Of a DNA stretch of 64,000 nucleotides, positions 51,192-62,298 are shown piece by piece. The translations under genes and the position numbers were made by a program. Position 1 is the first letter of the stretch, and each line of letters starts with the position of its first letter. A model generated the notes under the pieces. That model searched no databases, was not told where the DNA came from, and was given only the letters and a program-made list of their open reading frames with translations. This DNA comes from Paramicrosporidium saccamoebae (lineage: Eukaryota > Rozellomycota): contig MTSL01000101.1 in assembly GCA_002794465.1 (NCBI GenBank), positions 81,978 to 145,977 of the forward strand, read 5' to 3'.

Positions 51192-53202
51192 CTAATCTGC
51201 AAGCAGATCAACAATCTGGGGTGAACTGGAAACAGCCGCCATGCTGGAACTGGGACTAATCTCTGTTTCTTCGTCCAAGTTTAACAGGTCCGGCAGCGGC
51301 AGTGGTTTCTTGTGCGCCAACGGTCTTCCTGTTATCGTGTCCTTTGTAGAAAGTCGATGGTAGACTGATGCTACTGTGCCTATCTCGCTTAGCAGACGGT
51401 CAACGGTTTCGGGATCAAGTGGGGAGGGGCCAGGCATGTTGAGGCCTAGTGATCCGGCCTGGATGGTACTCAAGAAGCTTGGATCGGCATCGAGGACGCG
51501 GCCATACATGATACTGCGCTCACGGAGATTGGCATTCTCAATACCAGCGAGCCCTTTGGAAATTACAGATTGCAGCGACTCTCTGTAAACTGTGTGGTCG
51601 GCAATGAAAAGTTTTAGGCAAGTTGTCAGTAGTTCAGACTGCACCAACGTTGGTTCCAAAGCAAAATTATCAATAAACCCACTTAGCAGCTCTACAGTGT
51701 TGTCGAGCATAGGTCCGTATTGTCCCAGAATCCAAACAATGGCGGCGCGGGCCTCGTCCTCGTCGTAAACATCGAGATTGGCGAGAAGGACAGTGACCAG
51801 GTCCAAGCCCGCGTCAGGGAATCGCCGCAGCATGGAATGCAGCGCAATCGCAATGGCCTGGAAGACGTAATCACCCTGACTTGCTAAAAGTTGTTCCAGG
51901 ACGCTAAAGGCACGAGGAGCAGCAACAGGAACCTTAAGTGCACAGTCAGAAATACATTCGATGGACCGTTTGGCAAATTCCCCATCCACTTCCTTTGCAT
52001 ACTCTGACAGCTCAGAAAGGACCTGTTCAAAATTGTCTTCATCAATAAGCTCGGTGATGATTAAGAGTTTCTCAAGTTTCACATACAACGGATCATTGAA
52101 CTTGCAAAAGAAAACTCGCACTCCTTGGGCTAAAATGTCCCGCCGCCTTTGCAGAATGAGATTGATGTTCCTCAAAACAATATACTGTACCTCTGGTGGA
52201 GAGGACAGCATGGAAACTAGGGGCGGTGCCAATTTCTTTTTCAAAGAGTCAATAATCTCATGATCTTCGGGAAGATAGGTCATGTAAACAAGGATGACTT
52301 TGACAGCCGACAAGACGACACTGCTATTCACATGCTGAAGACGAGGAGTAATCTTTTCGAGATACTGAATCGTCTCTTCGACCGTTTCTGGTTGAAATGT
52401 GACCAGTGTGTCGAGTACTGAAATCTGTCCCCATTCTGTGCAGTCATTTAAAACTGCAACAAGACGGGCTGCGGTGCGAGCATCTACATGAAATGCGCCT
52501 AGTTGGGGATTTTTTTCGTGAATGTCCGAAAGGGCTGCGACAACGTTTGCCAATACAGAAGCATTATTGTCAGCAAGCATCTCCTTGAGCATGTCGACGA
52601 AGCCATTCTCCTCAGCTAGCTCGGGCGACAGCTCTACTACTTTAGCGGCGCAAACTGCTGCAGTTTTGCGGACATAGGCATTCTCGTCCTGCAGTGCCTT
52701 TCGCAATGGCTCGCAGAGGTAATCAAGGACTTTGTCAACACGGAGACACCCCATGGTCCGCAATGCCAAAGCCCGTACCAGTGGATTTGGATCATCAGCA
52801 TCCTAAAAATTCAAAACCACCACAAGAGTTACTTTGCAAAATGTATTGATAGCAAGGATCACAAGTTCTGGCTGGCTTTTGGCGTAATTCATCAAATATA
52901 AATAAACCAGCTTTTTCAACTCAATGTCATCAGTTTGAATGTTCTTCAGGACATCAGGAAAGAGCGAGCCCACATCCTTGCCAATGGTCATGCTCGCAAT
53001 GACTTTTTTGACGGCCTCCTTTCGGACTAGCTGAATTTCACTGTTTAATTCGGCCCGCAGCTCGTAAACTTCACCTGCAAACTCACAAATCATAGGCCTC
53101 CGAGTTACCACGTTTGCTCGTGTCAAAGTAATTAGGACGAGTTATACTAACTGCAGCGGCGGCAGCTGCCGAAGCAAACTGTCGAAGTCGCTCAGCCGCC
53201 AT
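51192..53202 (-). CDS. clathrin adaptor beta-adaptin (AP-1/AP-2 type), 648 aa, no ear domain
   Basis: Exons 53109-53202, 52833-53074 and 51192-52802, with introns of 34 and 30 nt. [92 protein letters not shown] and [18 protein letters not shown] are the beta1/beta2 trunk solenoid signatures. The C-terminus holds a clathrin box LLNLDEE in a short hinge, then stops; the appendage (ear) domain of animal beta-adaptins is absent. I start at ATG 53202 ([10 protein letters not shown]); the upstream ATG at 53301 would overlap RPL5. Confidence 0.92.
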
Positions 53203-53281
53203 TAACGAAGGGTTGCTGCTGGTAGGGGACAGCTTGGCAGTGGTCAAATCTGTGACCAGGGTCTCCCACTTTCCACACAGA

Positions 53282-54176
53282 ATGGTACGTAGATCCCCCA
53301 TCCATCCGTCCTAATTTTTAGCCATTCGTCAAGGTTGTTAAAGATAAGGCCTACTTCAAGCGCTACCAGGTTAAATATCGCCGCCGCCGCCAGGGAAAGA
53401 CTGACTACTATGCTCGCAAGCGCCTGATCATCCAGGATAAGAACAAGTATAACACCCCCAAGTACCGCCTGGTTGTCCGCATCACCAACACCAACGTTAT
53501 TTGCCAGATGGTGTATGCCAAGATTCAGGGCGACTTTGTCCTCGCTTCGGCCTACGCTCATGAGCTCCCCAACTATGGTGTCAAGGTTGGTCTGTCCAAC
53601 TATGCTGCTGCCTACTGCACTGGTCTCCTCTGCGCTCGTCGCGTTCTCACCAACCTTGGTTTGGACAAGACCGAGTTCAACGAGGAGGACGGACCCCGTT
53701 CGTTCAAGGCCTTCCTCGACACTGGTTTGGCCCGGACTTCCACTGGTGCCAAGGTCTTCTCTGCCATGAAGGGTGCCGTCGATGGCGGTCTTAATCTTCC
53801 TCACAGCGACAAGCGCTTCCCAGGCTTCAACAGCGAGACTGACGCTGCTGATCCCGAAGTTATGCGCAAGCACATTTTCGGCGGCCACGTCGCTGATTAC
53901 ATGCGCCAGCTCAAGGAGGACGACTCCGAGCGTTACCAGAAGCAGTTCAGCCGCTATATTAAGGCTGGTCTCACTGCTGACTCTCTCGAGTCCATGTATG
54001 AGAAGGCTCACGAGTCCATTCGCAAGAACCCTGTGGCTGCCAAGAAGGAGAAGAAGGCTGTTACTGAGCACGCTTCCCTCAAGTTCAAGAAGCCAAGAAT
54101 GAACCTCAAGCAGCGCAAGGATCGCGTGCGCCAGAAGATGGCTTCATTCGAGGCCAAGATGGAGGCTATGAACTAA
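53282..54176 (+). CDS. RPL5: 60S ribosomal protein uL18 (L5), 285 aa; first exon is only the ATG
   Basis: Binds 5S rRNA and joins the 60S central protuberance. The coding start is ATG at 53282-53284, directly followed by a 37-nt intron (53285-53321, donor GTACGT, acceptor TTTTTAG), then [79 protein letters not shown] and a lysine-rich C-terminus ([20 protein letters not shown]). No in-frame ATG fits in exon 2 before PFVKV, and MPFVKVVK is the conserved family N-terminus. Confidence 0.97.
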
Positions 54177-54404
54177 GTAACGCATCTTTAATAAATACAT
54201 TACATCCTCATAGATCCATCTTCACTTTGCCATTATCTGACCGCATGAGTCATTATTCAAGTTTCTTAGTAATGGGCATGAATATTAAAAGATGTGTTGG
54301 CGGGAGAGACGATGGTTGGTGGCCGTTTTTACCTATAGTCGGGGGGAGGATTGGGCGGGACCCCGCCAAGCAATTTTGTTGCTTCCGCCGTAGTCGCACT
54401 GACA

Positions 54405-55943
54405 ATGGGACTAGCCGGCCAAGCTGCCTCCGGCGCAGCCAGCCAACCAACAGAAAAACTGCTCACCTCTGACCCGAGTCGACCGCCGCGACTTTCCCGT
54501 CGAGAGCGCGACTCGTATTGTTTCCACCTTGAATTCTCAGCCGAGTCACAGTACATCCTCCCCAACTTGGTACGTTATGTCTTGGCCTATGGGGCGGTAT
54601 AACCAAAGTTGGTTGATTGACTTTGAATAGAAATATTCGGCCTTCTTGGACATTAATGTCACCCACATTATCACCGACAAGCCTATAGCGACGGTGCAGA
54701 ATTCCGCCATGGTGCGTAAACTGGGATGCAAAGTACTCTCATTGGCCGGTACTTATGGCTCCGATGACTGATCATGTGGATAGATTTCTTGCAGAAAATC
54801 ATTGAATCCTATTCCCGGACGTCAGTTAGACACCCACAAAGACCTCCCATGAGCCCATCTTTGCGTAGAGCCGCCAACGAGTTGAATCACTCCCGAGACT
54901 TGTCACACATGCTGGCCGAGGAGAAGCGCCGAGGCGCCGCGGCCCCTATAGCACGTGGAGGACGTGTTTTGACTCCTCTTTACAATGCGGGCACGGGCGC
55001 AGTGAACCTTTTTAATCAGCAAAATAGAACAAACCGAGAGCCTCCCGTGGTTGTTGCTCCTATTGAAGGCCGATTGCTTGGTTCGATTGGTGATAAAAAG
55101 GTCGTTTATGAACAATTTCGAAGTCCGTTTGTTTTACTGGAAGAGATTACGCACACTTTTGCTCCTGTCTATAAAGAATATCCACCGAATGCCACTGAAA
55201 TGTGCACATATCCCATGCTCCATTTCGGGTCGCATGAATTCCATTGTCCATGGCTTGTGAGACATTCAGGACCTCAGCAGTTGCCGCAGCCGCACATCCC
55301 CACTGCGCCTAGTAAACCTATCCTGGTGCCTGCTGGACAGAAGCATCGCGTGGCAAAGACTATTAGAACTCTTGCTCAGCACCGGGTGCTTGCAGAAGAG
55401 CAGGCTGGAAAGCGTCCCAAGTTACCGTTGAGAGGAATGGGGCAGGCTCCACTGCCTCCAATTACTGGTTCTGTAAGGGCTAATGCCACTGGGGAAAGAC
55501 CCCGTCCGGGTTTTTGCGAGTGCTGCTATGAGAAATATTCCAATCTGGAGAAGCATCTCAACCGCGATACCCATCGTAAACTTGTCTGCACCGGAGAATT
55601 TTATAGAAGTGTTGATCGCGTTTTGGGTACACTAATCCGGCCTGCGGCAAAGTATTCGTACGAGGAGAACCTTTCCCAGCCTTTGGATGCCCCGCCCTCT
55701 CCCGCAAAGTCTGTCGTCGGCATGCATCCAATGAGAATCAAGTCAATCCCTTTGAAGAATATTACAAACCAGATTCCTTTCCCTGTGAATAATGCGACCA
55801 AGCCGATTGCTGCCCATGTCATGGACGAAGTTGACGTCGAATCAGACTCTCCAATTTATTCCTCGCCCAGCCTAAAACGTCGTCGCTCGCAGCGTCTTGT
55901 AGGTAGAAGTAGTGGTCGAGCTACGGCCAGATTTGTGCTCTGA
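54405..55943 (+). CDS. DBF4: Dbf4, regulatory subunit of Cdc7 kinase, 489 aa, three exons
   Basis: Exons 54405-54596, 54631-54748 and 54784-55943, with introns of 34 and 35 nt. Motif N/BRCT-like part: YCFHLEFSAESQYILPNLVR, AYGAKYSAFLDINVTHIITD, MVRKLGCKVLSLADFLQKII. Motif M: SPFVLLEEITHTFAPVYKEY and CTYPMLHFGSHEFHCPW. Motif C zinc finger: PGFCECCYEKYSNLEKHLNR, DTHRKLV. All three Dbf4 motifs are in order. Dbf4 activates Cdc7 to fire replication origins. Upstream 54177-54404 holds no other supported gene. Confidence 0.88.
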
Positions 55944-56460
55944 TCCTCCTTTTGGGACGGAGATTTACCTCGTATTATACATAAACCCGAACTACATGTG
56001 TGAGGCTAAAGACTGAGGAATTATCTTGTAGTATTAACGAACCTTTATTGCGGGTCTCTTGATCGCCGATATGCAATAGAGTGGATTGGCTAGCTGGAGA
56101 TTTGAAGACAGCGAGATTTTTAGTTGGGTGTAGAAATACAGGGAGGTTTATATCCATGCTATTCTAGAATGGTTGATACATCATTTCAGAGACTAGAAAT
56201 AGGCCGTTGGATTGACATGGACACATTCTCCTCCTGCTTGACTGTCTGTGGCATCTTCCCCGTTACGCGATGGGTGCGTTCTCTTGCAGCAACGGCCCCT
56301 TGTTAGGCTATTTGATTGATTACATTATATGCTCTTCCACAATAGACCCTTTACTAGACATTTTGATCTATTCCATATACACTTTCTCACAGTAGACTCA
56401 TTGTTGGAATCTCTGATTCATTATAAACCAACTTTCTAAATATTTAATATTTTAAAGGAA
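55944..56460. other. intergenic with degenerate ~50-nt tandem repeat
   Basis: 517 bp before NDUFS3. Between about 56302 and 56440 three diverged units of about 50 nt follow each other, each with a TTGATTGATT- or TGATTCATT-like core, then CTTTCTCACAGTAGACTCAT or CTCTTCCACAATAGACCCTT. No gene seen. Confidence 0.5.
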
Positions 56461-57134
56461 ATGTCGCAATCTGCTGCGAAAGCAGTCCAGTATGGCCAGT
56501 ATTTGATGCAATGTCTGCCAAAGTACATCCAACGTACTAGTGTGTACCAAGACGAGCTCTCCTTACACATCGCTTCTTCTTCTCTCATCCCTGTGATGAC
56601 CTTTCTTCGCGACCACCATAATGCTCGTTATCAGCAATGTATGGAGCTTACGGCCTCCGACCACCCCACTGCTCCTCAGCGTTTTCACCTTGTCTATGCT
56701 CTCCTCTCACTCCGTCATAACTCTCGGCTGCTCGTTCGTACCACCACTGACGAAACAACTCCTGTACCATCACTATCTCCAGTCTTTTCATCCGCCATTT
56801 GGCCGGAGCGCGAAGTTTTCGACATGTTCGGCGTGGTCTTCTCTGGCCATCCCGATCTAAGGAGAATTTTGACCGATTACGGCTTTGAAGGACATCCACT
56901 TAGAAAAGATTTCCCTCTCTCTGGGTTTACCGAGGTGAGATACGACGAAGAGAAGGGCAGGATTGTGTCAGAGCCACTGGAGCTCACCCAAGAATATCGC
57001 AAATTCGAATTTGCTAATCCAGTTAAGCTTTTGTGCATTTCTTAATATCTTTTTAGTGGGAACAAGCGCAAAACAAGAAGCCTGCAAACCTTGTCCCCAT
57101 TCCAACCAAGCCATTGCCCTCGGATCAAAAATAA
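56461..57134 (+). CDS. mitochondrial complex I subunit NDUFS3 (Nad9/NuoC), 212 aa
   Basis: Exons 56461-57021 and 57057-57134 around a 35-nt intron (donor GTTAAG). [99 protein letters not shown] and [12 protein letters not shown] are the 30-kDa subunit signature. It sits in the peripheral arm of NADH:ubiquinone oxidoreductase. The N-terminus is short ([12 protein letters not shown]) with little room for a classical presequence. Its presence implies a working respiratory complex I, which microsporidia and some relatives lack. Confidence 0.95.
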
Positions 57135-57157
57135 ACTTTGGAACTTTTATTCAGAAA

Positions 57158-57229
57158 TCCCCGTTCGTATAGTGGCTAGTACACATGCCTGTCACGCATG
57201 AGACCGGAGTTCGATTCTCCGACGGGGAG
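57158..57229 (+). tRNA. tRNA-Asp(GTC)
   Basis: Complete cloverleaf, 72 nt, no intron: acceptor TCCCCGT with ACGGGGA, D-arm GTATAGTGGCTAGTAC, anticodon arm CATGC CTGTCAC GCATG with anticodon GTC, T-arm CGGAG TTCGATT CTCCG, discriminator G. It starts 23 nt after the NDUFS3 stop. Confidence 0.97.
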
Positions 57230-57376
57230 ATATTTTTGCATTTTGGTTGTTTGTGGGTTACTTTGTCCTGCTCGTTGCATTTCGCATTACCTCCCTCTGT
57301 TTATAATAGATATGAGAACGACTGGAGTGCATCTAAACTTGTACGCTGCACTAATGGTTATACCGAGAGAAAATAA

Positions 57377-60300
57377 ATGATTTTCTTAATGGCCACGCTC
57401 GTTACAGGTGAAGAAGCTGACGTCGAGGTATGTTCCCAGTACAAATTTTTTGATGGCTTTTACAGTTTCTTCAATTTAAGCAGCTTAAGAATGGATTTAA
57501 TGCATACATTCCCGAAGAGCTATTACCTACGGGCTACGGGGAGAATGGCACTAATATGATTGCTATTGACCAAAAGACAGCAACAGCGTTTTGGGCAGTA
57601 CAGGGTGGCATTGGATACTGTAAACTTTGCGAATTGACCAAGAAGAATGGCGCGGTTGAGGGAAGTCGACTGAAATTAAAGTCACCAGTCCATAGCCTCT
57701 TTGTGCAGAACGGATGGCTAGTTGTTGCTTCAGACGCAAGCTTGCTTTTCTACGACTTGATTACGCTTTCTCAAGAAGTAAGGATGAGTGTGTTGTATTG
57801 AGACTTTAGTCAGAAGCAATTATAGTCGATGTGGACAAAGTCCAGAGTCCGAGTATAGCAAAGGACTATGTTGTCTGGCTAGATAAGGCTGGTAAGATTA
57901 ACCATGTCAAACTGGGCGAGTCCTCCCCTACATGCCTGGAATTGGGAAAGTTTCGTGTCGGTATGTTTATGATGGCTGGCTTTTGATGTTTAGTCTGCGG
58001 AAATATTAATGAGAGCTCTGCTTATCTTATTGGAAATGATAGCCTTACAGTATCGAAAATTTCTCTCCCAGATGGTAAAACGGAAGCCACTGTTGTCCAG
58101 CCGGAAGACTTGACATTTGAAGAAGACAATCTGAGCATATACTGTGCCGACAATAACGCACTCTTGATTGGAGTTGAAAACTCGGTTTTTGTTGTAAAAT
58201 GGAGCAAAGACGGTGCCTCAGATTGGATAAAATTTGAAGATCCGGCTCGCGCAGTCGGTAGTGGGCAGTATTTTCGGTTTCTGAGCATAAATGGGTGGTC
58301 AGCTGACCTTTCCATGCTCGCAATAATTGCTGATTCTGCATCTTCCGATTTGATCAGCGGTGGGATTCTTAAAAGCGATGCTTTTAAGTCATTTTTTATC
58401 ATGTCTGAAGAGGGACTGCCGCAGCTTCCACTCAAAAAAGGAATGGAGACATTTCCCGTTGGTATGGCACTTGATTTTACAAATTCGGATCCTGTTCCTC
58501 CTTCTAATCCTGAAGACGAAATGCTGCCTCCTCAACCAGTACTGTGGATTTTGAACTCTGGTGGCATGTTTTGTCCATTCCGCATTGTAAAGACTGATCA
58601 GCCCAAAATGTGTCCCTTGATGCAACCGAGTAAGGCTGTTGTTACCGAATTTCCAAAAGAGCTTTTAACAATCCAAGCAAAGGTCGTGTCTCCGCCATCT
58701 AATACGTCCACTAACGTCAGTAAGGCGGCCCAACTGCCCAGTAGATCTGATTTTTCCGAAGAAGAGCCGTATGAACAGGAATCTGTTGCTGTACCTGTCC
58801 TGTCCAGACTCACCGAAGATCTGGGCCTACTAACGAATGTAAGGATGCTGTTTTGATCGTTAACCAGTTTAGGCAATTTCTGAAGAATTTGTTGATCTCT
58901 ATGATGGCTTTAATGCCGACCTCGATCAGATCAGAGGCTTGGGGAACGAAACATATGGACGTATTGTGAAAGGGCGCCATCTTGTGTATGAGGTTGAAAA
59001 TATTACCACAGAGTTGTCAAACCTCTCGGCCAGCTTGGACACTCGCCTTACCGACTCTGCTTTGCAAGAGCAGTCTGCAATGAACCTTGTTGGTCGTGCT
59101 TCGCAAGCAAAAGCGGCTCTCCAGACTCGATCGTCTCTCGAATCTATTCCGGCGATTGTTGACCGGCTTAACAAGGCTGTTACCGTGGTTGAGACATTGC
59201 TCAGGGAGGCCAATGCTATTGAAGACGTCAAAAAACGTCGTAAATTTATACAAGATCATATTGTTCCCGAGTTGGAAGCATCGCTTAATGTCCTTACCGA
59301 AACATCCATTATCCATAGCACTTCTAAATCTTCTCGTAAAGGCACACCACCTAAGGGCGACAACTGGAGTAAGCTACATTCAGCCCTGAGGCAGAGATCC
59401 GCAACGGAGATTAACACTGATGCTAGAAGGGGAGAGACACCAAAAGTCGATCGTGTCACGGCAAAATTGAAAGCAATGTCAGTTTGTGGTCCAGTTCCGG
59501 CTCCCCTTGTCCTCTCGGCCATCAAAGCCGAGCCGATAAAGAATCCTCTACGTGTTTCAGTAGCACCAGCATCAACTCTAAGTAAGATCCCGGCCACTAT
59601 TAGTGCAGGAAGTACCAAACTAGCTCTCGAGCCAACAAAACCGACATTCTCTGTCTCTTCAGCCGCGACAACGATTACCAAGCCCCCAGAGTTGGCTAAA
59701 TTGCCACTTTCATCCTCGCCCGTTAAATCGGATATTTCAAAGTCATCTTTACTGAGCGAATCTGTTGTCGAGAAGTCAGCGGTAGCATCGACGCTTGCTA
59801 GCTCCTCTGACCTCAGTCATGCCGAGCCACCAAAGTTCAAGTTTGCTTTAGCAAAGCCTACTATGCCTACTGTTTCCACCAAAATCAATCTGCCTTCTCA
59901 ATTAGACAACGAAAAAACTTTGACTGACTCCAGTGCCAAATTGACTAAGGAGGACACTGGACAATCGCCTACAAAATCTTGGACAGATATTGAAAACATT
60001 GCTATAAAATCACCTACACCAAAGGGCCCAAAGAGTCCAGTTGAAACTAAACCCTCATTCGGATTTACCTTTGGATCTCCTACCCCCTCAAGCTCCAAGG
60101 AAGAAACGTCTCTTGGTAAACTGTCACTAGGCTCTACGCCGGCAGCTGCGGTCCAATCGGGCCCAAGTATCTTTAATATCCCGTCGACAGTCGCTGGGAT
60201 TAAGGATTCGCCCATGCCTTCGCCTTCTCCGGCGACACCTACTGGAAGTGGATTTAGACCAAGTGCATTGGAGAGTGTTGCGAATACAACTACGGCTAGT

Positions 60301-60702
60301 ATTTTTGATGGATCGAGTTCGGGATTTGCCACTCCCTTTTCCACGCCTTCAAAGCCTGCTCCGAGTACTGGCGCTTTTGGGACCATCGGCTCTTTGGGAA
60401 ATGCGCCACAGTTTGCAGCAGCGCCTACGTTTGGAGCCCCTACTAGTTTCGGCGCATCTTTGTCAAATGCGACACCTGCATTTGGACAGACATCGTCATT
60501 TGGCTTTAACACTCCAGCTCCTCCGACACCATCAGCCGGATTCGCAGCGTTTTCAACATCGGGACAATCTGGTGGATTTGCAGCATTTGCCAAACCTGTC
60601 ACTGGTAATACCAATGTGTTTGGATCGGCAAGCAGTGCAAGCGCTGGAGATCAGAACAAAAAGAAGGATTTGCCACCGTCATTCACCGAATTTCGTTCAT
60701 AA
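57377..60702 (+). CDS. NUP159: nuclear pore protein Nup159/Nup214-like, five exons, about 1060 aa
   Basis: Exons from 57377 (or ATG 57389) to 57427, 57466-57777, 57810-57960, 57994-58838 and 58873-60702; introns of 38, 32, 33 and 34 nt. The first about 430 residues look like a beta-propeller (GWLVVASDASLLFYDLITLS, NALLIGVENSVFVVKWSKDG). A coiled-coil segment follows (VENITTELSNLSASLDTRLT), then a Ser/Thr/Pro-rich part and FG repeats near the C-terminus (FGAPTSFGASLSNATPAFGQ, SSFGFNTP), ending FTEFRS. Propeller first and FG later is the Nup159/Nup214 order, a cytoplasmic-face docking site for the mRNA export helicase Dbp5. Confidence 0.75.
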
Positions 60703-60820
60703 ACAATTAAAATTCAAATTCCCTTTACTGATTACCTGGTTTCTCATCTTTATGTCCTAGCTTTACCTTAACCAGATCTTGCGAAACCGTCTGGCTTTCT
60801 GGTATTCACTCTGCTTTAAA

Positions 60821-62083
60821 CTACGCGGCCACTCCTTCAGCTCCATTGTTATCGTTTGCGGCCTTTTTTTCGGCTTTGCGGACAGTGGCCTTTTCTTTTA
60901 CCTTATTCTCTGCAGTCTTTTCATCGGCCCTGTCAGCAGCCTGAGCTTCAATCTTTTCCATGGCCTCGTCCTGGTCAATAATTTCTTTTAGGTTCTGACC
61001 AACTTCTTTCAAGGTTATGTCCTGTAACTTGATTCCGCTTGCCTTGACAATTGCTCCGATCTGTGATGGTGTCAATGGACAGGGAACCTTGTAGGAATAG
61101 TTCAACTCCCTTGAGAATGGTATCCCAAGATAGGAGAGATCAGTACGCACCATGTACTCGATTTGAACCAGCCTCTGGTCTTTGTCCCGTTGAGTGCACC
61201 GTGCCAAAAAATCCAAATATAATTCATCTTGAGCAGGATCTCCAGCAAAGAAGACAGAATACGGGATTTGGATAGTTTTTGAGGATCTCGCCGAGACAGT
61301 GACTTTTTCTTCCATAGTGCCATTTCCAAAGAATGGACGGTTTCCATGCCGCATCACCCACTGCCCCTTCACCGACGCACGCCTCACCTTTATACTCGCG
61401 AAATTAGGATTCTCCAAGACTGTTTCCAAGTTGTGTAACAGACTGACTTCAATCAGCCCGTCGACGGTAGTGAGTTCATAATTCTCATCGCCGGCTTGGG
61501 CCACTTCCTTGACCACAATTCGAACCGTTCGGGGCCAGAAGAATATCATGAACAGAAAAATTATGACAGAGAAGACACCGCCGTATATGGCAAACTTTTT
61601 CCAGTGGCGGCTGAAAAAATTGCTTTCATCCCAACCATAGCGGCGACGTCGCTCCTTCATGGCAAGAGGTTCTGGTCGCTGAGTTGGTGTGGCAGGGACA
61701 TTTCCTGCACTGACATTGCTGCGAACCATCTTGCTTCTCATTCCGCCGTCACGAGTTTGCTCAATAGCGATGGATCCAATCGATTGGACTGACCTCGGAC
61801 TGTTGGTCTCAGCCTTGTTGATCCATGTCATTGCGCGGCCCGACTCCATGTTGGACTCTTGGGACTTTGCTGCTGCTCTTTCAGCGGGCGACTCTGGTGG
61901 TGACTTGAATATCATTGATCGACCTCGATCGGCACTATAAAGGTCCAATATCTCTCCGTCAGTATTCTCGTCATCGCCATGCTGCGAGAACGGCCTTCGA
62001 CGAGGATTCCACCTACGAGTGTTCGGTTCCGTGCTATTCACACTACTGTTAGTGGGACTTCGTACTCGTTCAAAGCCCGACAT
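60821..62083 (-). CDS. single-pass membrane protein with LEA-2-like domain, 420 aa
   Basis: Residues 1-165 are a disordered cytosolic region rich in Ser, Arg and Pro. One membrane segment follows (KKFAIYGGVFSVIIFLFMIF), then a beta-rich lumenal domain (LIEVSLLHNLETVLENPNFA, SIKVRRASVKGQWVM, SKTIQIPYSVFF), which has the strand pattern and NPN of LEA-2/NHL-type domains found in fungal vacuolar membrane proteins. The C-terminus is a charged Ala/Lys/Glu helix. The function is unknown. Confidence 0.55.
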   Translation of the reverse strand: MSGFERVRSPTNSSVNSTEPNTRRWNPRRRPFSQHGDDENTDGEILDLYSADRGRSMIFKSPPESPAERAAAKSQESNMESGRAMTWINKAETNSPRSVQSIGSIAIEQTRDGGMRSKMVRSNVSAGNVPATPTQRPEPLAMKERRRRYGWDESNFFSRHWKKFAIYGGVFSVIIFLFMIFFWPRTVRIVVKEVAQAGDENYELTTVDGLIEVSLLHNLETVLENPNFASIKVRRASVKGQWVMRHGNRPFFGNGTMEEKVTVSARSSKTIQIPYSVFFAGDPAQDELYLDFLARCTQRDKDQRLVQIEYMVRTDLSYLGIPFSRELNYSYKVPCPLTPSQIGAIVKASGIKLQDITLKEVGQNLKEIIDQDEAMEKIEAQAADRADEKTAENKVKEKATVRKAEKKAANDNNGAEGVAA

Positions 62084-62298
62084 TTTTGACTCCCCACCAA
62101 CAACATGTTCTGTTTATACTTGGCCCGCCTGTCGCCACAGTAACCTTTGTCCAATTATGGACTATTTCCAAATTTGTCAAATTAACTAACTAGCATGCTC
62201 AATTACCATTTGGAGGGCGGAGCTTATTTGTGTGTGGTACAGTTTGGAGCAGAGACTCCAGGAAGATGACTATATTGATGTATTCGTTTGGACTCCGG

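Noticed and set aside
53244-54071. 275-aa open frame on the minus strand of RPL5
   Set aside because: Antisense of a highly biased ribosomal protein gene; hydrophobic low-complexity content and no recognisable domain.
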